Shown here one piece after another: positions 12,100-22,600 of a DNA stretch of 64,000 nucleotides (the stretch's first letter is position 1; every line of letters starts with the position of its first letter). This stretch comes from Cristatella mucedo (Eukaryota; Bryozoa; Phylactolaemata; Cristatellidae). Location: the NCBI GenBank assembly GCA_009760855.2, contig WPIO01000110.1:648501-712500 (forward strand). The letters run 5' to 3'. Made by a program: the position numbers and the translations under genes. The notes beneath the pieces were generated by a model. It saw only the letters and a program-made list of their open reading frames with translations. It was not told the DNA's origin and did not search any database.

Positions 12100-12955
12100 T
12101 AGATGCTGAATAGAAACCATAACCATTTGATTGATGGTAACATCCGCAAACAGCAGGCATAATGTAAGAGGTACATGCACACAAAGGATGAATCACAAAG
12201 AACCACCAAATGCTGTAATAAACAGGTGCGTTTTACATTCAAATACTTTGAAAATTGTAACTTTCACAAGGCGGTACTCTGTCGCGGTTTTCTTTTTAGC
12301 CAGAAATAATTACAATAATAAGGCACAACTATAGCGTCCTAAATCGTCGAAGTTCGATAGTGAATATTCGTCAATACTTCTCGGGTAATCTTAATTTCCG
12401 CCTGAAAGCGAAAAGAAAGAAAACAGAAAGCCTAACCAGTTAAAGCAGTGCAGCATCAACTTCGTAATTCCATTCTTCAATCTTGCGACTGAGCTCTAGC
12501 ACTTGGCCGAGCGTGGGATGAGAGCACCTGTCGGGTTCGGAAGATGACCACTGGCTTCTCAGCCTCAAGTACCCGTAGTCTAATCTCCCCTAGCCTAGCT
12601 CAGGCACGTGCTCACAGTTGAGTGATTGTACTTGATAGCCTTTTGGTTTGTCCATCGGCGATGACCAGCGATCGCCGTGCTATCAAGTGCTATCGCGTTT
12701 GCTTCTACGCTTCGCAGCTCCAACGTTCTGAAAATGTTCCGTCAGAGGCCGCCATTTGCCCGCAAGGGGCTGTTTATATTAATTACAAAACACTCGTTCT
12801 AGTCACTTTACGTGTACGGGCCCACATGAGCGCTGTGGCTGCAGTCTTACAGAATGAGCGAAACCTGGTTTTTAGATATAAATTACACTATTGCAGGCAC
12901 ATCGGTATTAGCATTGCAATTTACTGACACTTACTTTACAACCCTGAAGCATTTT
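12100..12955. other. Non-coding, nothing recognised
   Basis: Short chance frames only; no family recognised. Confidence 0.35.
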
Positions 12956-13654
12956 GACGAATTGCCACGGTTTATACTCTTTCTCTTGCCCGATGTGATT
13001 GGTAGGCACAATCTAGGTTTTCCTTTCTATGCAGATAACACTCAGTTGTACATTTTCTTTGATCCCTCCTAGCCCTTCAGCACTTCGAATTCTGTCAACT
13101 TTCTTGCTGACTATGTTGATGACATTTGCACATGGAAGGCAACCAACGTCCTTAAATTGAATTATGATAAAACCAAGTTACTGGTTATGGGCAAACCAAG
13201 TTGATTCAGAAGCTGAAAAAATTAGCTAATCTCACATTCGGCTCTGCCAGCATATATCCTGTTGAATCTACACAAAATCTCGGAGTCCTGTTCCGAAGTA
13301 CCTTTCATTAGACGACCGAATCAGCTCCACAGTAAAGTCTGCCTACTTTTAGCTACATAACATTGCTAAAATTCGAGCTTGCTTAGACAGAGATACCACA
13401 TCTAAATTGTTCAATGCATTTTTGACATCCCGTCTTGACTTCTGTAACTCACTGCTTGCTGGTCTACTGGCCTGTGCAATCAGGTTACAGCTTTCGCACA
13501 CCAATTCTCGCCGAACGCCACCGGCTCCCAGTCAGGCAACGCATTGACTTCAAGGTTCTGTAAACTCACTTTTAGTTCTCTTCATTCGCTGACTCCAGCC
13601 TACCAATCAGATCTACGCCCCCAGCAGGCTAAGCATCGTACCACCTGCTTTTCA

Positions 13655-13790
13655 TGACCTCGAGGCCGAGGTCGTGGGTTCAAATCCTGCGGTGGGCGAT
13701 CTTTTATCACAGCTGCAAGTGGTGGTGATAGCCGTAAAAGCTCTTGTCGCTCTACAAAAGAAGCTGTCAGCTAGTATTTTGTTTCTGGAT
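13655..13790 (+). mobile_element. SINE-1 copy inside LINE A
   Basis: B-box GGTTCAAATCC after GAGGTCGTG, then GCGGTGGGCGATC, TGCAAGTGGTGGTGATAGCC and CTCTACAAAAGAAGCTG, as in the other SINE-1 copies. The 5' head is cut short. Confidence 0.75.
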
Positions 13791-13850
13791 GTACTCGCAG
13801 CTGCAAACGCATCTGTTTTTTGCATGCTGACCCTATGCATGTCACCCCTA

Positions 13851-14480
13851 TGTATGTATCTCCGTCAGTAACTCCACAAAGTCATAAAGACCATGTGGGT
13901 GTTACGCAGGAGAGTTTTGTATAGCGCACTCACGGCCTAAGCGGCTTTCGGTACGCATTCTGTAGCCAACAGACTTCGTCTCACGCAACAAAGAGAAAGT
14001 GGGAAGCATAGCAGAGTTAGGAGAGCAGTTGAGGTAGTGAGTAGCATAGAAGTAGCAGTTCAGGACCGCTGAAAAAGATGTGCCATAGTCGGCAGTTGGA
14101 GAGTAGATGTCGTTGCGTAAGAATTGTGGAAGCGAGTTCCACAGTCTAGGACCTGCAGAGCTAAAGCTTCTGTCGCGAACTGTCTTTAGGCGGAGGAATG
14201 GGGCAGCTAATTTATTGTCCACACAGGACCTGAGGGCACGAACAGGCTGAAACTGATGCAGCAGTTCAGCTAGGTACGAAGGAGCCAAGCCGTGGCGGGT
14301 CTTGTGAGTCAGCGTAAACTCAAACCGCTGGGACTTGAAGACCAGCCTTGCAGCCATATTCATAGTCCGCTGTAGTGGCATAATAGCTTTCTTTGGTAGC
14401 CCAGCCAAAAGGGAATTACAATAATCAAGCCGAGACAGAACTAAAGAGCTAGTTAAATTTTTTACAAGCCACTGTGGGAG
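13851..14480 (-). mobile_element. LINE B, 5'-truncated, inserted in LINE A
   Basis: A second L2/CR1-like family. The minus-strand frame includes [53 protein letters not shown] and [14 protein letters not shown]. It is flanked by a 7-bp direct repeat ACCCCTA (13844-13850 and 14481-14487) that is single in intact LINE A, so the insertion is exact. It lacks about 66 bases ([17 protein letters not shown] region) present in the copy at 23.0-23.9 kb. Confidence 0.88.
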
Positions 14481-14749
14481 ACCCCTAACCATGTTATTCA
14501 CGTTTATCAAGCACGATATTACTCACCATTCAATCGCGCTTCCCTTTGCAGCAGATGTGAAGTGCCTAGAAAGAGATTGAGTTATCTGAGGGCACTTTTT
14601 TAAGTGCATTATTATTATTATTTATCATAACGTTGAGTGGGTCCATGTGCGCTGTATGTGTATGTGTGCACGCGAGCAGGTGTGTGCTGTTCGTGCACGG
14701 AAGTAGGTGTGCACGCAAATAGGTGTGTGTGGGAGTGTGTAATTCATTT

Positions 14750-14890
14750 AGATAGCACTCTAAGAGAACTTATCTATTCAGGAGCTTGACATGAGCCACG
14801 GGGCTCGAGCCTACAACCTGGTTCGTCAATACAACCACCATTACCTTGGTCAGGGCCAGCACCTTAACCCCTAAGCCAAAACGGAGTGGC
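14750..14890 (-). mobile_element. SINE-2 (tRNA-derived, LINE-A-like tail)
   Basis: The reverse complement reads GGCTTAGGGGTTAAGGTGCT (A-box-like), then TAGGCTCGAGCCCCGTGGC (B-box-like), TCAAGCTCCTGAATAGA and AAGTTCTCTTAGAGTGCTAT, followed by CTAAATGAATTACA. The last part resembles the LINE A tail. Confidence 0.7.
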
Positions 14891-15325
14891 GCGAGACTCG
14901 GCTGAACGCAGCACACAGCGACTCAGCCATTACACTGACACATTTTACTGCCAAACTTTCCTACGAAGTTGGGTTAAAGAGTGCCTAATTGGTCGGCTTA
15001 TGCTGCAGCTACTGCTCCAGGAGCTCTCCCCTTCTCGGTTGGCCCCGCACGGCATTCAAGGTCGCCTAAGCATGCAGCACTGTGTTATGATCTTGAATCA
15101 TTGTCTGACTTTCATGCTATCAGCGCCTGGGCAGCAGGTGCGGCTCGGCACATAAGACCGACAGCTAAGTATCAAGATTTTTAACAGCGGCCGGCTCTGC
15201 TTGGCTAGCACAAGCCTGGCCCCGACGTACAAATCAGGAATCCGGCTCAAATTTATTATGCCCGCTCGCTGTCTGGTAGGCCACAGCGATGCTTTTTTAA
15301 TGTACCAATCACTATAACGAGGGCT
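14891..15325. other. Non-coding, probably AMD1 downstream flank
   Basis: No gene recognised; the candidate AMD1 poly(A) signal lies at 15252-15257. Confidence 0.35.
15252..15257 (-). terminator. AMD1: Candidate AMD1 polyadenylation signal AATAAA
   Basis: AATAAA on the minus strand about 890 bases downstream of the AMD1 stop codon, just before a GA microsatellite when read in the gene's direction. The intervening GC-rich sequence would be 3' UTR. The hexamer alone is weak evidence. Confidence 0.3.
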
Positions 15326-15326
15326 G

Positions 15327-15328
<2 letters not shown>

Positions 15329-15406
<78 letters not shown>

Positions 15407-15470
15407 AGAGAGAGAGAGAAAGAGAGACAGACAGACAGACAGACAGAGACAGAGACAGACAGAGAGACTA
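15329..15470 (+). repeat. (GA)n with (GACA)n microsatellite
   Basis: About 100 bases of GA followed by GACAGACAGACA runs. Confidence 0.97.
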
Positions 15471-16142
15471 CTGTCTCTTCGTGCAGCAGCCAGCACCATT
15501 TCTGCGACCTCTGCACTTGCTCCCGCATAAACGATACCGTTAACGTCGTGTGCCGTGCTAAGTGAGCCTTAGGGGCCTGCAATGACAAAACGCAAAGACT
15601 CGAACGAACGATAGCCGTGTGTATGTGAGTAAGCAAGCACTTGCCGAAGGGCCGAGACTCGGCGGCAGCTGCAGCGGAGGCAGCACGGCCGACACCCGCG
15701 TCATCTGGACATCTTTGGCCACTTTCTGAACGCTTCCGCCCATGCTTCCCGGCGTCTCTTCGCCGACGTCCAGCAAAAAAACTGTCCGTGAAGGGCACGA
15801 GGCGCTATGGCGGCTCTTGCAGCAGGAGCGCCTCTCGCGAGCGACCGTGGAAGGCCGCCACGCAGGCGCGACACGGCGAGTCCCAGCAGCAGCGGCCGGG
15901 GCTGCCCGAGGGCGGCGGCATTCGCCCTCGGGCAGCAGCGAGCCGGAGAAAAGGATCAACGAGGGGCCAGCGAGCCGTGCGACCAGGCGCTATGGCGGAA
16001 GCAGCCGCGTCGGCAATGACGCAATGATGCAATCGCTGCCGCAGCAGCAATCTCCGCCGCGTCGGCCGAACGGGGCGCGCTGCCACTGGGACGCTGCTCC
16101 GCTGCCGCCGCCGCCGAAAGAGCCGGAGCCGGCGGCCAACAA

Positions 16143-16595
16143 TCAGCTGTATGCGCTCTTGTAGAAGCCGTAGCAGACGCTTCCGCTGGCCGTGTCGCTC
16201 TCGCGGTACTGCTTGCATGCGTAGTTGCGTTCGGTGGCCATGCTGCCGTCGAAGGTGTCTGCGGGCCGCTTGCCCTGCAAGACGAGCGGACGCATGCAGC
16301 GGTGGGTGGGTGGGTGGGTGGGGGGCCCGGCTGCAGCCACTTCCGGTCGTGGCTGCTGCTGCTCGGGACGGGCCGCAGGCAGACGCGCAGGCGGCACGTA
16401 GGGCGGCACGTGACGTACCTCGAAACGTCGCTCGGGACGCTTCTGCTTGAACTGTACGAGAGTAAATGAGGACGGCCTGAAAATGTCGACGACTCGGCTC
16501 GCGAGCTGGTTATAATCCTTCACACGGGCGTTGGTCTCAAAGCTCACGTAGGAGAAGTCGGGCTCGGGAGTGATGTGGATAGTGTAATAGGCACC
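16143..16595 (-). CDS. AMD1: AMD1 exon 9 (C-terminus and stop)
   Basis: 453 bases, 150 codons plus TGA. It opens [19 protein letters not shown], the family's most conserved block, with active-site His249 and Glu253. The second half diverges: a Pro/Gln/Ala-rich stretch (around residues 305-340) and then a tail with [11 protein letters not shown] that may correspond to the GFKRLDCQSAMF region of vertebrate AMD1. The DNA here is very GC-rich. An alternative splice removing the Pro-rich part cannot be excluded. Confidence 0.9.
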   Translation of the reverse strand, partial: GAYYTIHITPEPDFSYVSFETNARVKDYNQLASRVVDIFRPSSFTLVQFKQKRPERRFEVRHVPPYVPPARLPAARPEQQQPRPEVAAAGPPTHPPTHRCMRPLVLQGKRPADTFDGSMATERNYACKQYRESDTASGSVCYGFYKSAYS

Positions 16596-18884
16596 CTTCG
16601 AACGAAGGAGCGAGCGAGCGAACGTCAGCGCGGCTGCATCGAGCACTCCTGGCTGGCATCCTGCCAGGCTGGCAGCCGTGCAAGCCGGCCGAAAGAGGCA
16701 GCGGATATTCAGGTCCGGCCAACTTGAATGCGAAGCCTCGAAATAATCTGAGGGCGTGAGGCTGTCGGCTCACGCAGGGAGGAGAGTTGGGCAGGCGAGA
16801 CTGGGCGTCGAGCCGGCCGGTCAAAAAGTGGACAAGCAGGCATGGCCGCAAGCCGCCGGCCATCTGATTACACATCTGATGCCCAGCGATGACAACCTCC
16901 CCACTAGAATGCTGTCCCTCGGTTCTTGGCTGCACCTCAATGTCTGCATATAAGCAGGCCACTGGTGATCTAGCCCTGACGTTCGTATCTCAATCAAAGA
17001 AGACTACAAGTCCTCTGGACCCTATTCCTACTGTCCTGCTCCTACGTTGCATTGATCTGCTGCTGCCATACATAACTAACATCATTAATATGTCATTAGC
17101 CTCAGGTCATGTCCCAGCACTTATCAAAAAAGCTGTAGTCAGGCCACTTCTCAAGAAAGCCACACTACACCAAGAGAACTTAAGCAACTACCGCCCAGTC
17201 TCCCTTCTACCATTCCTATCAAAGATACTGGAACGGGTCGTGGCAGACCAGCTGAACTCGTATATCGAAACCTCACACCTTGCTAGTAAGTTCCAGTCTG
17301 GCTTTAGAGCTAATAACTCCACAGAGTCAGCATTGCTTAGGGTATACAACGACCTACTTAGGAATGCAGACACGGGTTGAGTGTCTCTGCTTGTTTTGCT
17401 TGATCTTTCGGCAGCTTTTGATACCATCGATCACAAAGTTCTTCTATAGCGCCTCTCATCTCGCCTCGGCATCACTGGCACTGCTCTGCAGTGGTTCAGG
17501 TCCTATCTCAGTGGGAGACTCGAGAGTATTGACGTGAATGGACAAAGATTATCTGAAGTACCTCTGAAATATGGAGTACCTCAGGGCTCCGTGCTAGGTC
17601 CGGTTCTTTTCACGTTTTATACTCTCCCTCTTGCTGATGTGATTGCTAAGCGCAATCTAGGCTTTCACTTCTATGCGGATGACACTCAGTTGTACTTTTG
17701 CTTTGATCCCTCCCAGCCTTCGAGCACCTCAAATTCTCTAAACTCACTAGCTGCATGCATTGATGACATCCGCACATGGATAGTAGCAAATGTTCTAAAA
17801 CTAAACGATGATAAAACTAACTTACTAGTTATGGGCAAACCCAGTGTGATTCAAAGATTGGAAAGGCCGGCTCTCAAAATTGGCTCTGCCAGCGAATCTC
17901 CTGTTGAATCAGCTAAAAATCTAGGTGTCACGTTCCAAAGTGACCTCTCGTTAGACGACCACATCAGCTCCACAGTCAAATCTTCCTATTTTCAGCTGGC
18001 TACCATTCAAGCAAACAGATTGACCAAGGTTTTATCGCTCACTTTTAGATCACTTCATTCTTTGGCTCTAGCCTATCTCTCAGATATACTCCCCCACCAG
18101 GCCAAGCATCGTACCACCCGCTTTTCGGAATCCAACAGTCTACCAGTCTAGTCTTTGGAGACCGTACATTTAGTTCATATGCTCCCAAAGCCTGGAACTC
18201 ACTCCCGATCTGCATCAGAACACCCCCAGACTTGGCCACATTTTAGAAGAATTTAAAAACACACCTATTTAGGACAGCATTTGGTGGGTCCCTGTGATTC
18301 GTCCTTTATGTGCTTATACGTGCTGACACTGTGCATGCTGCCACTAACCACATTTGCATGCTGACCCTGTGCATGTCACCCCTAACCATGTGATTAATGT
18401 TGTTTGTTTATCAAGCAAGATATTACTCACCATTCAATTGCACTTCCCTTTGCAGCAAATGTAAACCACCTAGAAAGATATTTGAGTTCTCTGAGGGCAC
18501 TTTATCAAGTGGATTATTATTATCATAATTATTACTATTATCTCTTCCTGCCAGCGAAGGGCTCCGTGCTGGTCACGACTGTAGCCCATCGCAGAAAGAA
18601 TGAGCAGGAGATACTTACGTCACTGAGAATGCCGTTCATGGAATATCCACAAGGGTCGAACAGATAATCGCTGATGGTGGCCTTGTCAAAGAGGCAGGCG
18701 ATGCCGGAAACCTGCAGGACGATGCCAAGAGATGCCGACTTTGCGAAACTCGGAGGCTTGCACGATAGAGCAACTGTGGGGAAAGGCCACGCTGCCGGCT
18801 TCACCCACGTGCCGTGTCAAAGTCGACTCTGATACACCGGCGACAGCATTCCGAGACATCGAGCATTAGCAGTGCAAACAGCGT

Positions 18885-18957
<73 letters not shown>

Positions 18958-19347
18958 CACACACACGACATATATATAAATAAATAAATCCTAGCTGATT
19001 AAACAGCCTCTTTTTGTATAGTGACAGAAGAGCCTTTTACGGCTATCACCACCGCTTGCAGTGGCGATAAAGGATCGCCCACCGCAGGAATCGAACCCAC
19101 GACCTCGGGACCGAGGTCGTGAAAGCAACCACCGTACCTAGTGTGCCATCACGGCTCACCACATACATTATATATTATATATACATACATATTATACATA
19201 TATATATATATACAGTTGTATCTATAATATGCGACATGCATATATATATATATATATATCGTATAGTAAATAATAGATTATATAGTATAGATATAGATAT
19301 AGATATCATGGTCGTGATATTATGCAAACATTTATACATATATATAT

Positions 19348-19431
<84 letters not shown>

Positions 19432-19573
19432 ATAAATGTTTGCATAATATCACGACCATCATAATAATATCATAATATCACGACCATGATATCTATATCT
19501 ATACTATATAATCTATTATTTACTATACGATATATATATATATATATATGCATGTCGCATATTATAGATACAA

Positions 19574-19634
<61 letters not shown>

Positions 19635-22600
19635 TGTATCTATAATATTCTATATATATTTCATTTATAAGCAATTTTAGAATGCTGACCAAAAAGGCCG
19701 ACCAGAAGAAATCTCCAGCTTCTCGAGCTCTGGCAATGCAGCCCGAAAGTTCGCTATAGATAGCTCTAATTTCTCAAATTCTACTACATGATTCTCTCCT
19801 AGGTTCCAAGCTACAAGAGGCTAGAAAATGTACACATCACTGCATCACATTACTGCATCACTGCATTCAGAGCTGAAACACACATCACTGCATTCAGAGC
19901 TAACAAATCTTAAGAAAGATTTGTTAAAGCGTCGATTGTCAGAGCCAAAGATCTACTTAAAAACGGTGGGCCTTGTACTTTCGACACCAAAAAAACTGTT
20001 ATAGCAGGCAGATTTGCTTTTTCCGAAGCAGTCCCACAAAAGATAGCCCTAGCCTGGTGACATTGGCCAATAGGACTCTCAAACAGGCGCTTCGAAGCAC
20101 GTGCAAAGGAACCGCAACATGAGTTGACCCAGCCAGCCGAGCAGGATGCCTTAAGCAGGCAACAGATACGGAAAAAAAATCGCCCAAGCAAGTGCCAGTT
20201 AAGACCGACTTACAGTGAAGACCTGTGGCATATACCCAAGTCCTCTACCGATGAGCAAAATTAAGCAAACTACAGACTATTACTGGCCGTATTTTATGTA
20301 TTATCGCCTCCTGACATAGAGCACTCTAACGTGTGTTCGTGTTCGTTGCAGAATTCTTCCAAAAACCGAAGTTCTTGCGAACATCGTATACGGAAGAAAT
20401 ACAGCTAAGACATGTTTAAAGTTATTCTGATTGTTATTTGACCGTAGCGCGTAAGAAATTACGTGCCTATGGACATCTAATAAACGCTTATCGCTTCGGG
20501 CTGCTGGGTCTCCCACGCCGGCGGCTGCCTTAGCTACGCCGTCGGCTCGTAACCTGCTTGTTAGTTATGATCGTCAGCAGCTGCTATCGCTTCGTCATCG
20601 TAGATCAAATGCATTCCTAGATATTAATGTTGTTGCTAAGATTCAGGAACTACGCATTAACAAAAGAAAAGCACCCGGTAGCCGCCACGGTGGCCGGAAC
20701 CGCCAGCTCAGACGCCACTCGTTGGGCGGGAACTGTGAGCAGAGTACCCACTCGTTTGGTATTCCTAGCATTGTCTCGAACCGCTCAGAACGCTCCCCCA
20801 CATGCGTCACTGTAAATCTCTCTAACTTAGTGGTCATCAGGCCTGTTGTAACTCCATCGGCCAGACTTAACGCTTGCCTTTGGAATCCTCGCTCAATGTG
20901 CAATACACCTCTAGTAATAAGCGACCACATTTCTGAAAATGGTATCGACCTGCTCGCCCTAACTGAAACTTTGCTGAAATCGATCAACTGCCCGACAATT
21001 AAAGACGCTACTCCATCTGGTTTCTCGTTCTTTCACACCCCTAGATCAATCAAAACCAGAGATGGAGTTGCTATTAACGAACGCTCGCAATTCAACTTCA
21101 AGCCATTTGCGGTATCCTTGAAGCAGTCTTTTGAATCGATTGTCTTGGTTTCACCCAAAAACAAGCTACCGATAGTGGCAGTAGTCTTTCGCCCACCAGG
21201 TACCAAATCCTCCTTTCTCAGATTTCTCTGATCTCATTTCGATTCTGTGTGCAAGAAATCGATCCTTCCTCGTTATGGGTGATTTCAACGTTTACTTTGA
21301 TTACTTATCTGACGCTTTCAGCACCAAATTTCGTGCATTGACTGACTCATTGTCTCTTGTGGCTCATGTGCATGGCCCTACCCACATCAAGGGTCACACA
21401 CTCGACCAGATTTTCTCATATAACTGCACTTTGTCATCACCAATTATTACCAAATCCTGCTTATCTGACCCTCATTCAATCTACAGTGTGTGCCCACATC
21501 ATCCTCTAAAATAACCTGTGAATCGCAAAACCTCAAGACCCTTGACATCAATGCTATCCGTGCGAGAATATCTGTTTCACCTCTGCTGCTCAGTCCTCCC
21601 TCCAATCTGTCATCATTGGTAGATAGCTACAACACGACACTAGCTGACACGCTCGACGAGTTTGCACCTCTGACAAAACGCACTGTGCGCCCTCGCCCCG
21701 ACGGCTTATGGTTTTGGTTTACCACAGATATTAAACTAGCCAGGTCTACTAAACAAAAGTTTGAAAAAGCATACAAAAGATTCGGACGAACTGTCCATCG
21801 ACAGGCATATGAAGACTACTGTAGGTCGTACCAATCGATCCTAGCAAATGCCAAGTCTAGCTTCTATAGAAACACTGTTGAATCACAGATGCACAATCCA
21901 AAAATGCTGATGTCGACAATAAACCATCTCCTCAACCGTTCCCAGATTAGCTCCTTACCTGATGATCCATGCGATGATCTAGCCGATCGCTTCTCTCGAT
22001 TCTTTGTGCAGAAGATTGACAAGATCAGGGAATCCATCCCTGCATTGACGACCTCCCAACTAGAATACTGTTCCTCGGTTCCTGGCTACACCTCAATGTC
22101 TGCATTTAAGCAGGTCACTAGTGATCTAGTCCTAAAGTTCGTATCTCAATCAAAGAAGACTACAAGTCCTCTGGACCCTATTCCCACTGTCCTGCTCCTA
22201 CGTTGCATTGATCTGCTGCTGCCATACATAACTAACATCATTAATATGTCATTAGCCTCAGGTCATGTCCCAGCACTTTTCAAAAAAGCTGTAGTCAGGC
22301 CACTTCTCAAGAAAGCCACACTACACCAAGAGAACTTAAGCAACTACCGCCCAGTCTCCCTTCTACCATTCCTATCAAAGATACTGGAACGGGTCGTGGC
22401 AGACCAGCTGAACTCGTATATCGAAACCTCACACCTTGCTAGTAAGTTCCAGTCTGGCTTTAGAGTTAATAACTCCACAGAGTCAGCATTGCTTAGGGTA
22501 TACAACGACCTACTTAGGAATGCAGACACGGGTTGAGTGTCTCTGCTTGTTTTGCTCGATCTTTCGGCAGCTTTTGATACCATCGATCATAAAGTTCTTC

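Larger units (their letters stand above)
12960..14640 (+). mobile_element. LINE A copy interrupted by a SINE and by LINE B
   Basis: Decayed reverse transcriptase sequence starts near FPFYADNTQLYIFFDPS (YADD has become YADN) and continues through SRLDFCNSLLAGLLACAI-like sequence. SINE-1 interrupts it at 13655-13790 and LINE B at 13851-14480. The LINE A 3' UTR, hairpin and ATT tail resume at 14481 and run to about 14635. Confidence 0.85.

Noticed and set aside
18990-19160. tRNA gene (clear A-box and perfect B-box)
   Set aside because: The head continues into a 3' body shared by many copies, the cloverleaf is imperfect and copies end in an ATCAG tail, so it is a SINE.
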